A stretch of 64,000 nucleotides of DNA from G965277745 sp965277745 (lineage in GTDB: Bacteria > Pseudomonadota > Gammaproteobacteria > Cardiobacteriales > Cardiobacteriaceae). Each line of letters opens with the position of its first letter. The stretch's first letter is position 1. This document shows positions 1 to 9,402 of this stretch, in pieces. The notes beneath the pieces were generated by a model, which was not told the DNA's origin, made no database searches, and saw only the letters and a program-made list of their open reading frames with translations. The stretch lies in the NCBI GenBank assembly GCA_965277745.1, contig OZ255837.1, positions 248,001-312,000 on the forward strand. The letters are read 5' to 3'. The position numbers were made by a program, and so were the translations under genes.

Positions 1-655
1 TGCTGCCCGCCGGTAGGTACAAAGGCGGCGCTTCTTGCACAACAACCTCTGGTTCAGCAACCACTTCAGGTTCAATCATACGAATCGTGATTGGCGGCAA
101 TGGAACATCCCGAGCTCGTGTACCTTGGCCATTGGCTGGCTGCTGATAGAGCGGATCAGGCAGCGGCGCATTGGCAAAATAGTCGTCTGGGTTAGACGGC
201 AGTGGCTTTTCGTCTTTAGGCAATTCCATGGCAGATAAAGGCACTTCAAAACGGTTATTGGTGCCTTCAACTGCTGCATCACCTCCAGCGCGAACATCAT
301 CAAGTTCCGCTCTAAGGCGGGCCAACTCCGCATTGACCTCACTTGGAATAGAAGGCGAACCTGGGCTTAGCCGTCCTGAATCGACGTCACGACGCAAGCG
401 CTCAACTTCACGACGTAACTGTTCATTGCGCTCACTGAGTAGTTTTACGTTCGCAGCCAAACTATCGACCCCAACATCACGAGTATTGGTATCCGTAAGA
501 ATGTGCCGGATCGTTTCCTGCCGGTTCCGACTGCTCGCGCCATCGTCAGGATTAGGTGAAAACACCATCACCATAAGGATGAGACCACCAGCAATACCAG
601 CAACCGATAGACCCCGCTTCATGTTCGGGCTCATTTGTTCCCATTGTGCTTTCAT
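1..655 (-). CDS. traB: TraB, type IV secretion VirB10-like protein (N-terminal part, runs off the window)
   Basis: About 218 residues are visible, starting at ATG 655-653, two bases past the traK stop. Residues 14-32 form a hydrophobic segment that anchors the protein in the inner membrane. A heptad-like coiled coil follows at about residues 65-120, and then a proline-rich stretch (residues 140-215). This is the usual N-terminal plan of VirB10/TraB proteins, which span the periplasm and connect the inner-membrane energising complex to the outer-membrane core. The beta-barrel C-terminal domain lies beyond base 1. Tight packing with traK, traE and traL indicates one operon for the mating-pair formation apparatus. 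Confidence 0.87.
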   Translation of the reverse strand, partial: MKAQWEQMSPNMKRGLSVAGIAGGLILMVMVFSPNPDDGASSRNRQETIRHILTDTNTRDVGVDSLAANVKLLSERNEQLRREVERLRRDVDSGRLSPGSPSIPSEVNAELARLRAELDDVRAGGDAAVEGTNNRFEVPLSAMELPKDEKPLPSNPDDYFANAPLPDPLYQQPANGQGTRARDVPLPPITIRMIEPEVVAEPEVVVQEAPPLYLPAGS

Positions 656-657
656 CG

Positions 658-1557
658 TTATTCACCTCCCACAAGAAGCGAAGGTCGCTGACTTTCCACC
701 GCTTCTTCACGATGATTGCGAACAACCACATACAACTCAGTCTTTTCACCCGGCAACAAGATATTGCGAGGCCAGTAGGCGCTTGCCACTATATCTGGTG
801 CATGACAGGCTATTTCTCTGGCTTCTATCGGCTCATCGGCAAAGCTTTCAACCAGTCCTACATAGACGGTGAAGTAATGTCCCGTCACAATTTGCCCCTG
901 CTTAAAACCAAACTTTAAGCCCGGCTGAAAACATTTCGGGCTTGTGTCAGTTTGGCCAGCTAAACGGATGTCATAGCCTTGTGGTAACTCATTTAGTGCA
1001 AGGCGTCTGAGTAAATCACGTAAGCTATCGACGTATGGCTGAGCCGTTTCCCAAGTGGCGGCTTTTCGGTTCACGACGCCCTTAATAGGCCACTGCTGAC
1101 CATCAATAGCTAAGGTGATTTCACGCGGTGGAATACGACGAGGTACTAAGGTGACAGATAATGCGGGCGCTTCCTGACCAGGCGGAGTGATGTAAAGTGA
1201 AACCGGTGATTCTTTGTCCGTGGCCACATATACAACATTCCCCTTGATTTGCGTCTGAGCATCACTGGTTGTTCTCACCTGAGGCGATTCAAACGGCGTC
1301 ACAATCCGGTTCAGATGGCCAAGTGCTACAGGGATCAGTTCATTAATCCCCGGTGTCATCAGCAGCGTTGTTGGCACATCCGTTGAAGCCGTATTGGTTT
1401 GAGTCGGTGGATTTGCAGTAGCAGACTGCTTCATCACACTGGCTGGCACAATCGGCAATTCCACGTCTGCATACGACGCTTGAGATAAAAGGACGCCACT
1501 CAAGCTCATTGCGATTAAGCTTGGTGTTATCCATCGACTAATTTTGGTTCGCATCAT
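658..1557 (-). CDS. traK: TraK, VirB9-like outer-membrane core protein of the transfer channel
   Basis: The protein has 299 residues and a Sec signal peptide: MRTK, a hydrophobic run, then a cut near SYA-DVE at about residue 30. The rest is a secreted beta-rich protein, as expected for TraK/VirB9, which forms the outer-membrane core ring with TraV and TraB. Its first 20 bases overlap the end of traE and its stop is followed almost directly by traB, so translation is probably coupled. The family assignment rests on position in the traL-traE-traK-traB order and on size and signal peptide rather than on a unique motif. Confidence 0.87.
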   Translation of the reverse strand: MMRTKISRWITPSLIAMSLSGVLLSQASYADVELPIVPASVMKQSATANPPTQTNTASTDVPTTLLMTPGINELIPVALGHLNRIVTPFESPQVRTTSDAQTQIKGNVVYVATDKESPVSLYITPPGQEAPALSVTLVPRRIPPREITLAIDGQQWPIKGVVNRKAATWETAQPYVDSLRDLLRRLALNELPQGYDIRLAGQTDTSPKCFQPGLKFGFKQGQIVTGHYFTVYVGLVESFADEPIEAREIACHAPDIVASAYWPRNILLPGEKTELYVVVRNHREEAVESQRPSLLVGGE

Positions 1558-2164
1558 TCACCCTCCGGTTTTGCTCTTGGGTCAACTTTTCACGAACGCG
1601 CTTCGTTCTAGCTTGCCCCTCATACGTATCCATCCAACTGAGCTTTGGACGGTATTGCTCAATATCGATGTCAAACTCATAGGTGCGAGTTTGGCGCTGT
1701 TCATCTCCAGATGGTCCAGAGACCAAGGAATAACCGGTCACAAAGACATGGCCGGTTTCATACTCATACTCCACTTGTCTGGGTTGGAATTTGAGCGTGA
1801 CTCGGTCTTCCCGGATTTGTCTTGCCTGAATCTCCAGTGCATCGACCACTTGCTGGTACACCGCTGGAGAAAGCAGCGGCTCGATAGCAACTCGGATAAA
1901 AGACACATTACCCGGGGTCACGTTGCCCATAAGCTCAGCCAGGTAGAGCCCCCAGGATTCCAGGTAAGGCTGAGTGGCCTGGTTTCGTGACACTTCAGCC
2001 GTTTCAGACAAAGTTGGTGGTTGAATGGCTACCACGGTATTGCGAGAAAATGCCGCAACCGCAAGCAGCAAGTTAGATAGCACCAGCACTGCAATCAGGA
2101 ACCGTTGCCATCGGTTCTCTAATTGCGTGCCTTGCCATGATTTTAAAAAAACGTCGAACTTCAC
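1538..2164 (-). CDS. traE: TraE, VirB5/TraE-type pilus assembly protein
   Basis: This 208-residue protein has one N-terminal transmembrane helix (about residues 20-42, RFLIAVLVLSNLLLAVAAF) and a mixed periplasmic domain. It is the standard architecture of the F-type TraE family (VirB8-like inner-membrane scaffold). It overlaps traL by the ATGA quartet and traK by 20 bases. TraE is needed for pilus assembly and for joining the core complex to the inner membrane. Nothing looks damaged. Confidence 0.87.
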   Translation of the reverse strand: MKFDVFLKSWQGTQLENRWQRFLIAVLVLSNLLLAVAAFSRNTVVAIQPPTLSETAEVSRNQATQPYLESWGLYLAELMGNVTPGNVSFIRVAIEPLLSPAVYQQVVDALEIQARQIREDRVTLKFQPRQVEYEYETGHVFVTGYSLVSGPSGDEQRQTRTYEFDIDIEQYRPKLSWMDTYEGQARTKRVREKLTQEQNRRVNDANQN

Positions 2165-2448
2165 GGCAGATAGCTCCTGATAAATGGGTTAGGGATCGTC
2201 TTGGCTTTGGTTGGCAACAGTCCAGCCCAGTAGATGGCGTGAAGAATAAAACCATCTGGGCGACCATCACGAAAACGCCGATAGAGCTTGGTTGTCACCA
2301 ACCCCAACAGGCATAAAACCAAGGCATTACCGGTAAAAATGCCGATCACTAGCCCCAACAGAATGGGAGCCATCTCATCGGCACTCCAAAGCAGGAAGTG
2401 CGGCGGGTCATCGATATAGGATGGAATACTCACAGGTTCCATAGTCAC
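2161..2448 (-). CDS. traL: TraL, small inner-membrane conjugation protein (VirB3-like)
   Basis: The protein is 95 residues long with a hydrophobic centre (residues 24-55, ILLGLVIGIFTGNALVLCLL) and the IPSYIDDPPHFLLWSADE leader region typical of F-type TraL. TraL is a small membrane component of the pilus assembly machinery. It opens the leftward traL-E-K-B operon. The 282 bases to its right separate it from a rightward cargo gene, so its promoter probably lies between 2449 and 2700. Confidence 0.88.
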   Translation of the reverse strand: MTMEPVSIPSYIDDPPHFLLWSADEMAPILLGLVIGIFTGNALVLCLLGLVTTKLYRRFRDGRPDGFILHAIYWAGLLPTKAKTIPNPFIRSYLP

Positions 2449-2730
2449 TCCTCGTTTTTTGAATTGAGAAGTGAAGGATGCCTTGGGATTGGCAGGTTCA
2501 GTGGTCAGCTAGATGCCGAATTCTTGAAGGTTTTGAGGGTTCTACTCAGACAATACTAACAATTGATCTTTTTGATGCATTTGATATGATGAGGATATTG
2601 GTCGTGTCGAGACCAGCTGCCCACTTTAGCAAACCCGGACGGGACGACATGCATATCAAATTTATTTTTTGCTTAGGTTTTTTCTGCGACCTCGGCAGTG
2701 GGCACCGTATTCGCTAATAGGAGAAACTCA

Positions 2731-3318
2731 ATGCAAATTACTAAAATCATTTCCTCTGCCACGGTTGAACGTTTAAAGCAAAAAGCACGAAAGCTTAAGC
2801 GTGAAAAATCCATTACACACACTCAAGCACTCGATGAAATTGCAATCTCTGTTGGTTTTAATCATTGGCATCAGGTTGTACAAGCTAATGACGTACTGAA
2901 ACCATCAGAAGTGGCATTATCTTCTGGATGTGTCATGGCTTTTGATGTCAAAGATGGTATGGATGTCGATACCAGTGATGGGGTCTTAATTGAAGACCAT
3001 TTCTTGGAGATGCTCACTGAAAAGCAGCTATTTGAAATTTATGCCAATTCCCCTGATGAGGACGACGAACAAAACAGGCCGCTAAAAGAAACACTATCGG
3101 ATTCAGAGCTTCATGAGTATTTTCGAGATTATTGCTCATTCATGTACTTCCGTCTTCCCGAACCTCATGCAAACAAACCGTTAAAAGAAGTATTGGCTCT
3201 TATACGACAGTACTCTTTTTGGATGCCTCAATATATTTGGCTTCAAGGTCACCTTATTGATACTTACCATTTGCCTGCTGAAGACGAGAACGGCAATACC
3301 GTAGGCGTAAGGTTTTAG
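2731..3318 (+). CDS. Cargo protein of unknown function with a short N-terminal helical module (hotspot next to traL)
   Basis: The start is ATG 2731, preceded by AGGAG at 2720-2724, and gives 195 residues. Residues 1-48 (VERLKQKARKLKREKSI then THTQALDEIAISVGFNHWH) form a helical module seen at the front of many plasmid and ICE hypotheticals, some labelled glyoxalase-superfamily. The remaining 147 residues are acidic and unrecognised. It is the only rightward gene within the leftward tra block and sits between traL and the DUF4400 gene, a known cargo-insertion hotspot of SXT/R391 ICEs. No catalytic motif is visible and I assign no function. Confidence 0.7.
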   Translation: MQITKIISSATVERLKQKARKLKREKSITHTQALDEIAISVGFNHWHQVVQANDVLKPSEVALSSGCVMAFDVKDGMDVDTSDGVLIEDHFLEMLTEKQLFEIYANSPDEDDEQNRPLKETLSDSELHEYFRDYCSFMYFRLPEPHANKPLKEVLALIRQYSFWMPQYIWLQGHLIDTYHLPAEDENGNTVGVRF

Positions 3319-3344
3319 CTCTACAAGATGAGGCCTGGTGGGCC

Positions 3345-3980
3345 TCATATCTTCTTCTGCAAGTGACTTAAAGCCAACCCCGCCATCAATGCCAAACCGA
3401 TGATCAGCGACGGTAACACCACCGGTGGAATAGCCAGCGGGGCGAACAATCCCATAAACAGCAAGATGACGCCTGAGCCCAAGATGATCATGCTGTAGCG
3501 GTGAATGATAGGGCTCGAAAAATCAAAGGTTGTTTTCTTAATCTTCCAGGTCATCAAGCCGTCCCACAGCGCCGGTAACATGAGAATAAGCGCAAAGGGC
3601 AACCAGACCATCAGCAAAGCAAATCGAGTGAACACTTGGTACAACACATCAAAAAATGCCTGAATACGGCCTTCTACCCAGACGAACCAAAAGCCTCCCA
3701 TGTTCTCCATCCCTTTAGAACGCAGTCGCTGCTCTTCAGTGGGAATTAAAAAATCACGCACAGATTGCTCCATCTGCGTATCAATAACCCATGACTGATA
3801 CCAGCGATGGCTAGTTTGACCAATCCAATAGCTTGTTTGTGCGCCCAATTGGTTTTGGATCATCTGCTTCTCTTTACTAATGACCCGGCCAGTCCAATCA
3901 CCGGGCACTAACACGCCAATGGCAATAATCTCCAACATCAGTGCCAGACACAGCAGCCAAACCGACTTATGCTTGCTCAT
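3345..3980 (-). CDS. DUF4400-type integrating conjugative element membrane protein
   Basis: Taking ATG 3980 (MSKHKS...) gives 211 residues. A longer start at 4019 would only add sequence overlapping the upstream gene. There is one N-terminal helix (residues 6-24), a central soluble part, a hydrophobic pair at about 120-150 and two C-terminal helices (about 165-205). This layout is that of the DUF4400 family, found beside the coupling protein in many ICEs and thought to assist T4SS/coupling function. It overlaps the preceding gene by 14 bases and belongs to the traI-traD operon. Confidence 0.75.
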   Translation of the reverse strand: MSKHKSVWLLCLALMLEIIAIGVLVPGDWTGRVISKEKQMIQNQLGAQTSYWIGQTSHRWYQSWVIDTQMEQSVRDFLIPTEEQRLRSKGMENMGGFWFVWVEGRIQAFFDVLYQVFTRFALLMVWLPFALILMLPALWDGLMTWKIKKTTFDFSSPIIHRYSMIILGSGVILLFMGLFAPLAIPPVVLPSLIIGLALMAGLALSHLQKKI

Positions 3981-4527
3981 GCCAAATATCCTCTTCGACT
4001 CGGGCCAGCATGGCTGCAACGGTTGGCGTCATAATCCGGGCTTTAATCACTTGTTGGAGCCGCTTTGTCGTTGTATGACCGCTGACATAACGCACTTCGA
4101 TGCGTCCTTCAGCCAGATACGCCATTCGATTTGGACGATTACGAATCCAGGTGTGGAAATACACACCATCCACGGCGGCCCACTCGAAATGGTCAGGATC
4201 ACGCAGGCGAATCCCTGTTAAAGCACTGGCGACAGTCCAGGTCAGTGCCTCAATGAAATGCCACAGTCGTACACTGTCATCATCACAACTGACTTCTTCA
4301 TAACTGCCCAAGCCATTACACAGACACAAATCAAAGATGGAATGGCCATCTAACGTGAACGCATCCGTTAAATAGTCCGCCAAGCAATACACCGAGGCCA
4401 ACGCATGAGGCCAGTCGGTTTCAAGCAGTCTTAAAGCTTCCTTGAACTGAGGGTTATGTTGCTGCCACTGAGCGAGCATTTCTTTACTGGTAAGTGTTGT
4501 CATTTTCAGACAGACAGAATGATGCAT
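3967..4527 (-). CDS. Conserved ICE transfer-region protein of unknown function
   Basis: The protein has 186 residues, or 178 if MTTLT at 4503 is the start. It is soluble and rich in Trp and His, with no signal peptide or membrane helix. It lies nine bases after traD and overlaps the DUF4400 gene, so it is co-translated with the coupling protein. Proteins in this position are conserved across SXT/R391-type elements, but I recognise no domain. An accessory role for TraD or relaxosome docking is only a guess from position. Confidence 0.7.
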   Translation of the reverse strand: MHHSVCLKMTTLTSKEMLAQWQQHNPQFKEALRLLETDWPHALASVYCLADYLTDAFTLDGHSIFDLCLCNGLGSYEEVSCDDDSVRLWHFIEALTWTVASALTGIRLRDPDHFEWAAVDGVYFHTWIRNRPNRMAYLAEGRIEVRYVSGHTTTKRLQQVIKARIMTPTVAAMLARVEEDIWHEQA

Positions 4528-4536
4528 ACAGACTCC

Positions 4537-6372
4537 TTATGCTGCCTGTGTAGAGGTGGTTAAAATAGGAATGCGACCTTTAATCACACGGCCACCTGAA
4601 AGCTTGGCGATGTACTCAAGGTTCGGGAGCTGGCCTAATAACTGCGGTGGAAACATATCGCCTTCTTCCTCCATCAAGCGTTCGCCATGATTGCCGGTAA
4701 ACAAGGCGGGGCTGTCCGAGTTGGACGACATACCTTGAGTTTGCATGATGTACTGCAACCGAGTCTTAGGCAGATTGTCGGTAATGTACTGCTGCGTTTC
4801 GGCATCCATCACCCGAAGAGCTATCAGGTTGTTGATGTTGCCCAACACCTGACGGGCCTTAGCTTCACTGCCTGTACGAGCAGCAAAGTCAGCAAATGTC
4901 TGAGTAGCAATCACACAACGCATTTTTGCGCCACGGCCTTTGTTGAGCAGTTGAATGAAGGGATCGTTGACGACTTCAGCAGCTTCATCGATGAAGATAT
5001 TTACGGGACGATTTTCCACACCATAGTTATAGCGATCACCGGCTACGGCGGTGAGATCGGATAAAAGCAACGAACCAATGGCGCTGCCAACCATGGCGTC
5101 GGTCAATGAATCCAAGCCTATATATGCCACTTGGGCATTGTTGATAATACGGCCAGAATCCGTAATTAACCGGCTGTCATCTACGTCGTTTGCAATCGGT
5201 GATAGCAATGGGCCTAGTTCACTTGATGTGAGCATATTGAGCACCGGCATCAGTGAGGCCACCATCTTGGAATAGTGGGTTCTATCATGTTCAAACATGC
5301 TCAAAAGGCCTTCCAAATCAGTATTGGCGGCAACGGACTGAATGCGTTCGTAGTAAAAAAGCAGCATCGCCATAGCTTGTTTAGCCAAGGTATTAGCCTT
5401 TTCGGTAAAGCGCTTAATCTCCACACTAAAGTTCGGATACACCTGCTCCCCCCAGGCTGTGACGGCTTTTACTACCAAGCCTTCCGGGCCACCTTCCAAG
5501 AATCGTCTCAGTGTTTTCAGATCAGGACGCTGTGAAGTAAGCAACAGACCTTGCACTATGTTATTCAGTGCCATTTGGCCAAAGGCTTTAAATGGATCAG
5601 CACCGGTTTCGGATGGGATTAATGCCGCAATTCGGCTGGCAATTTCAGTGCCCCGGTTAAAGTTTCTCAGGGGATTAAGACGTACAGAATGCTCTGGAAA
5701 CCCCGGATGAAAATACACAAAGCGCTCTGGACTACCGGCGGCAATACAGGCTCGCTGCGCATTATCCTTAAGCTCTTTGTCTCCCTTGGGGTCAATAATA
5801 ATCACGGCTTCATTGCGCAAAATGGCCTGGGTGATCATCGCATCAAAGCATCGGGTTTTTCCGGCACCGGTAGTACCGACAATTAAGGTGTGCCCCTCAG
5901 TATGACCAACTGGCTGGTAAACATCTTCTTCTTTGGGCTCGACACCATGAATCCAGGTCGAACCCATTTGGCTATTCTTTCGATAAGAGGCGTGCCCCTG
6001 GTTAAGCAAGGTTTGCTTATCCCGCTTTAGGATTTCATAAGCGCGTTGAGCATGACGTTGGTCCCACTCGAAGCCATACCCTAACCACAATTCATCAGGA
6101 TGTTTTGCCATCACCTTTTGCAAATGCGACAGCGCCATAAAAGCCAATGGTTTGCCTTTTAGCCCCTTCTGCAACTTATAAAGACGATAAGCCTCAGGCA
6201 GGCGGTACAACGCCATGCCCGAGGAAATCCCTGTCATCCACCAAAATGGCTCAGGTGGTAGCTCAGTCAGCATTTCTGCGGCAATCGCCCCAGTGGCCCC
6301 AACCAGCCAACCTGCTGCTGCCATGGCCTCATAGTTCGTGCGCCAGGGCATTTCGTATGCGTTTTCTTTCAT
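4537..6372 (-). CDS. traD: TraD, type IV coupling protein (conjugative DNA pump ATPase)
   Basis: The protein has 611 residues. Its Walker A is GTTGAGKT at 166-173 and its Walker B is NIFIDEAAEV at about 455. Membrane segments occupy residues 18-35 and 44-58. The VirD4/TraD family links the relaxosome to the secretion channel and drives DNA transfer. GGAG five bases before ATG 6372 supports this start. It lies 48 bases after traI and nine before the next gene. No defects are visible, so DNA export should still be possible. Confidence 0.93.
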   Translation of the reverse strand: MKENAYEMPWRTNYEAMAAAGWLVGATGAIAAEMLTELPPEPFWWMTGISSGMALYRLPEAYRLYKLQKGLKGKPLAFMALSHLQKVMAKHPDELWLGYGFEWDQRHAQRAYEILKRDKQTLLNQGHASYRKNSQMGSTWIHGVEPKEEDVYQPVGHTEGHTLIVGTTGAGKTRCFDAMITQAILRNEAVIIIDPKGDKELKDNAQRACIAAGSPERFVYFHPGFPEHSVRLNPLRNFNRGTEIASRIAALIPSETGADPFKAFGQMALNNIVQGLLLTSQRPDLKTLRRFLEGGPEGLVVKAVTAWGEQVYPNFSVEIKRFTEKANTLAKQAMAMLLFYYERIQSVAANTDLEGLLSMFEHDRTHYSKMVASLMPVLNMLTSSELGPLLSPIANDVDDSRLITDSGRIINNAQVAYIGLDSLTDAMVGSAIGSLLLSDLTAVAGDRYNYGVENRPVNIFIDEAAEVVNDPFIQLLNKGRGAKMRCVIATQTFADFAARTGSEAKARQVLGNINNLIALRVMDAETQQYITDNLPKTRLQYIMQTQGMSSNSDSPALFTGNHGERLMEEEGDMFPPQLLGQLPNLEYIAKLSGGRVIKGRIPILTTSTQAA

Positions 6373-6420
6373 TCATGCTCCGCAAAATAACCGTTTGCAA
6401 TCCGCTTAATTTCAAATGGA

Positions 6421-8571
6421 TTAACGTTTAGCGTGAGCGGTAAACAGAACCGTTTCCCCCTCATCAAACTGGCATTCGTCACTGGCCGAGATCCCCCGAA
6501 GCAGCTGTCCGGCTGGAATACCATGCTCATTGGCGACTTGGCGTAAGGTTTGAATCGTGACGCGAATACCATCGGCACTATGATCCACGTCTGGGTAATC
6601 GCCATCGGTCAGTAAGATGGGCAAATCTTTCACAAAATTAACCATCTGTTGCCGCTGCGCGTATTTGGGGTCTGTACATGAGTTCGCATTGGGCGCAATC
6701 GGCTTTTGCTTACGCTCCGCTCTTGTTGAGGGCTCCTTTCCTTGGGCATTGGTTGTCTCAGTTCGACTCGGACGCTGTGAAGCCTCATCGTTCTGAATTA
6801 CTGACACTGATTCTGCGTCTTGTTTGGAAAGGTCTATCAGTGCAGTTAGCACTTTAGAAACAAACCCTTTCAGCAGTAACCCTTGCTCCTGAACTCCTTC
6901 ATTCGTAGTCACAGCTCTGGCCTTACGTGTCGGGTTTGCAGGATCTAGTTCAAGCCAGTCTAATCGACTGAGTTCAGCAAGCAGTTTTCGAGGAGCACAC
7001 CAAGGCCTTACTGCATCGGGATAGCGGATCAGTATCTGTTCACCAACTATAACCAGCGCGTTGCTGGCCTCAGTAAGCCACGTCAGAGATTCAGGGAGAT
7101 TCAATGCTTCTGCATCGTGCTGGTTTGCGTTATTTGCGATAGCAGCATCGCTTGAATCGTTTGGCTTTTCACATCCATCACCCGGAACATTTTCATTTGC
7201 CTGAAGGTGATTAACATCACTGGCATGACGAAGTTCATCATCTTGTTCGGACGTTTTTGTCGATGGCGATTCAGTCGAATTGCTGTGTTCAATTGATGAT
7301 GACGCTTCAGGCAAGTCTGAATGCTCACTGGAGCGACTCTGTGGCTCTGCTTGTGTTTGCTGTGTTGCTTCCCACTCAGATTTGTTAAACAGTGTCACAC
7401 CACTTGGTACATTCGAGTTGAACAATAAATCGGCCTCATATATATGCAGCATGGGTAGCCAGATTGGCTTGCCGTCTTTGATCAGCACTTCAGGGGCAAG
7501 GCTTTCATATCGCTCATTTGAGGCGGATTTAGTGGCCAATCCTCGCTCAATGAGGATGTCCGCAAGGGTATCGGGATCTCTTGGAATGCCAGATATCTTG
7601 TCTTTGGCCAACAGCTCAATGATTTCCTTAGCCGCGCTTTTCCAAACCAGGTAAAGATTGGTTGATTGATTCGATTTTCGTATCCAAACTCTGGCATCTC
7701 GCTGATTGACCAGCCATTGCGAACTGGCAAGCAATCGCCTCATGGCATCAAGTAGATAGCGTTCGACTGGGACACCAAGGGCATTGTCGTCAACGGAAAT
7801 TCGTTGAGCTTTCAGGTCTCGCTGGACACTGGTTTGGTCAGCTTCAATAACCAATTTTGACAGGACATGCTCGGGATCGGTATTGCCAATTGCTTCCAAC
7901 ATGGCTTGCAAAATCTCAGGCCCCGGCTGGGTTAACCAGGCGAGCAACTCAGGTGTCATCACCCGGTTTAAAACCAGAATTGAAAATTGCTCGTGCCGCT
8001 TGCACCGTCCGTCGCGCCAGCGAATGAAATAGCGTTCAATGCTGTTATTAGTGGTCCACTGGGATAAGGTTTCTAAAAATGGGTTCCACTGATAGCGTCC
8101 ATCTTCGTCCGTGATGGACAAGTCTGAAACTGGCTTACCAATATCATGGAACAAACCGCCAAGAGCCGCCGCAACACGCCACCTTGGTTCAAGCTCTTTT
8201 TTCTCAACCGGGGTGCCACTGGCAACAAAGATGATCCCCTCAGCAGCTTGTGCCGCCCAGAAAGCAACTTCCAACGAATGACGTAATAAACCACCAGCAC
8301 CACTGTGATGATGATGCTCAGAAGCTGGCAACAAATGAACATAAGCAGCCAGATGATCAATGCAGGGTTGAATCAGCCTTTGAAAGTCACGCTGGTTAAA
8401 GCCAAGTACCTGGCGCAGTTTGGCAATTAGCTCGTCTTGTGTGGACTGCAAATCTTCAGGTGACGCAGCTGGCAACCCCTTCAGGAATGGCGGATAACGT
8501 GGAATTTCCGCATCCAGTTGCGATGACAGCTCTGGTAGTGCTTTGGCTTGAAAAAATAGGTTTTTGAACAT
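6421..8571 (-). CDS. traI: TraI, MOBH-family conjugative relaxase
   Basis: The 716 residues match the length known for SXT TraI. The N-terminal TraI_2 domain has a histidine cluster (HHHHSGAGGLLRHSLEVAFW, residues 86-105) and an HD hydrolase motif FHDIGKPV (141-148), the metal-binding signature of MOBH relaxases. A low-complexity Ser/Glu/Asn linker covers about residues 395-480, and a second C-terminal domain of the relaxase family follows. The protein nicks oriT and pilots the strand. It heads the traI-traD operon, and 117 bases separate it from the E2-like gene. Confidence 0.92.
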   Translation of the reverse strand: MFKNLFFQAKALPELSSQLDAEIPRYPPFLKGLPAASPEDLQSTQDELIAKLRQVLGFNQRDFQRLIQPCIDHLAAYVHLLPASEHHHHSGAGGLLRHSLEVAFWAAQAAEGIIFVASGTPVEKKELEPRWRVAAALGGLFHDIGKPVSDLSITDEDGRYQWNPFLETLSQWTTNNSIERYFIRWRDGRCKRHEQFSILVLNRVMTPELLAWLTQPGPEILQAMLEAIGNTDPEHVLSKLVIEADQTSVQRDLKAQRISVDDNALGVPVERYLLDAMRRLLASSQWLVNQRDARVWIRKSNQSTNLYLVWKSAAKEIIELLAKDKISGIPRDPDTLADILIERGLATKSASNERYESLAPEVLIKDGKPIWLPMLHIYEADLLFNSNVPSGVTLFNKSEWEATQQTQAEPQSRSSEHSDLPEASSSIEHSNSTESPSTKTSEQDDELRHASDVNHLQANENVPGDGCEKPNDSSDAAIANNANQHDAEALNLPESLTWLTEASNALVIVGEQILIRYPDAVRPWCAPRKLLAELSRLDWLELDPANPTRKARAVTTNEGVQEQGLLLKGFVSKVLTALIDLSKQDAESVSVIQNDEASQRPSRTETTNAQGKEPSTRAERKQKPIAPNANSCTDPKYAQRQQMVNFVKDLPILLTDGDYPDVDHSADGIRVTIQTLRQVANEHGIPAGQLLRGISASDECQFDEGETVLFTAHAKR

Positions 8572-8688
8572 AGTGAACCTCCGACACGATAGTTTGGAGG
8601 TTCAATCTGCTGTTGCCGGTTGATTAGATTCAAAAATCCGATATGTAATAACACATATGCCATAAAATGCCCGAGGGAGCTTATTAAG

Positions 8689-9402
8689 CTAAGGCGTATT
8701 TCTAATTGGCCTTTTAGTTTTTTTCCCAACTCTCCTTTTGGGTTTTTCAATCGGTGTAAAAGCATCTTGTAGGTGATCGCGAAACCATCGGCGACGCTCA
8801 ACTTCACGAAACTCGTTCAAGACAAACCGATAGTCACACGAGCCAAGACGATCACCACAACCACATGGACAAGGTAATTTATTTGCCTCACGCTTGCGCA
8901 AACCTAACGCTTTCAGAGCCCGTAGAACTGATGCTTTACCATTGACATTGAACAACTGAGAATAATCATCAATCAGGCCTTTCTCACCATGGTCCAGTTC
9001 GCCATAGGGAAAGTTACCAAATTCAACCCTATGGGACACCGAATAAAGAAACCTGACAACAATCTTTTCGAAAAAAGTTGTCAATGACGAGTCGGTTTTC
9101 AAAATTGACTTAATTTTCAGGTCTGAGCCAAGACAAAATGATCCATCAGAGTAAGTATGGAATTCCTGCTTACGAGGAAAGTAACCAGCTGTATCAAACA
9201 CCACTGGTAAAGCCCTAGGATAATCACTTGGGCATACAATCCTTAGAGAAAATGTTCGCTCAATAAACCGACTTCCAGCTAGCTGTGCTTTTAACTGATA
9301 CTCTCCCTGCAACTCAATCTTATCTGTATGGACATCTACTAATCTAATGTTCGGATAGGCCGAGAGAAAAGCCTCTAGGCCTACAGCCTTCCAGTGCTTC
9401 AT
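8689..9402 (-). CDS. CBASS E2-like (ubiquitin-conjugating fold) protein with C-terminal cysteine cluster
   Basis: The protein has 237 residues. The region around residues 40-95 follows the E2 pattern: a beta-strand series, then YPRALPVVFDT, then FHTYSDGSFCLGSD with a candidate catalytic Cys90 and upstream His82. Residues 178-189 (CPCGCGDRLGSC) look like a SEC-C-type metal site. Stand-alone E2-like proteins without an E1 occur in short type II CBASS operons directly after a CD-NTase and act to prime that enzyme. Here too it starts right at the stop of a CD-NTase fragment. With its partner destroyed it is probably an orphan. Function is inferred from pattern and neighbour. Confidence 0.72.
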   Translation of the reverse strand: MKHWKAVGLEAFLSAYPNIRLVDVHTDKIELQGEYQLKAQLAGSRFIERTFSLRIVCPSDYPRALPVVFDTAGYFPRKQEFHTYSDGSFCLGSDLKIKSILKTDSSLTTFFEKIVVRFLYSVSHRVEFGNFPYGELDHGEKGLIDDYSQLFNVNGKASVLRALKALGLRKREANKLPCPCGCGDRLGSCDYRFVLNEFREVERRRWFRDHLQDAFTPIEKPKRRVGKKTKRPIRNTP

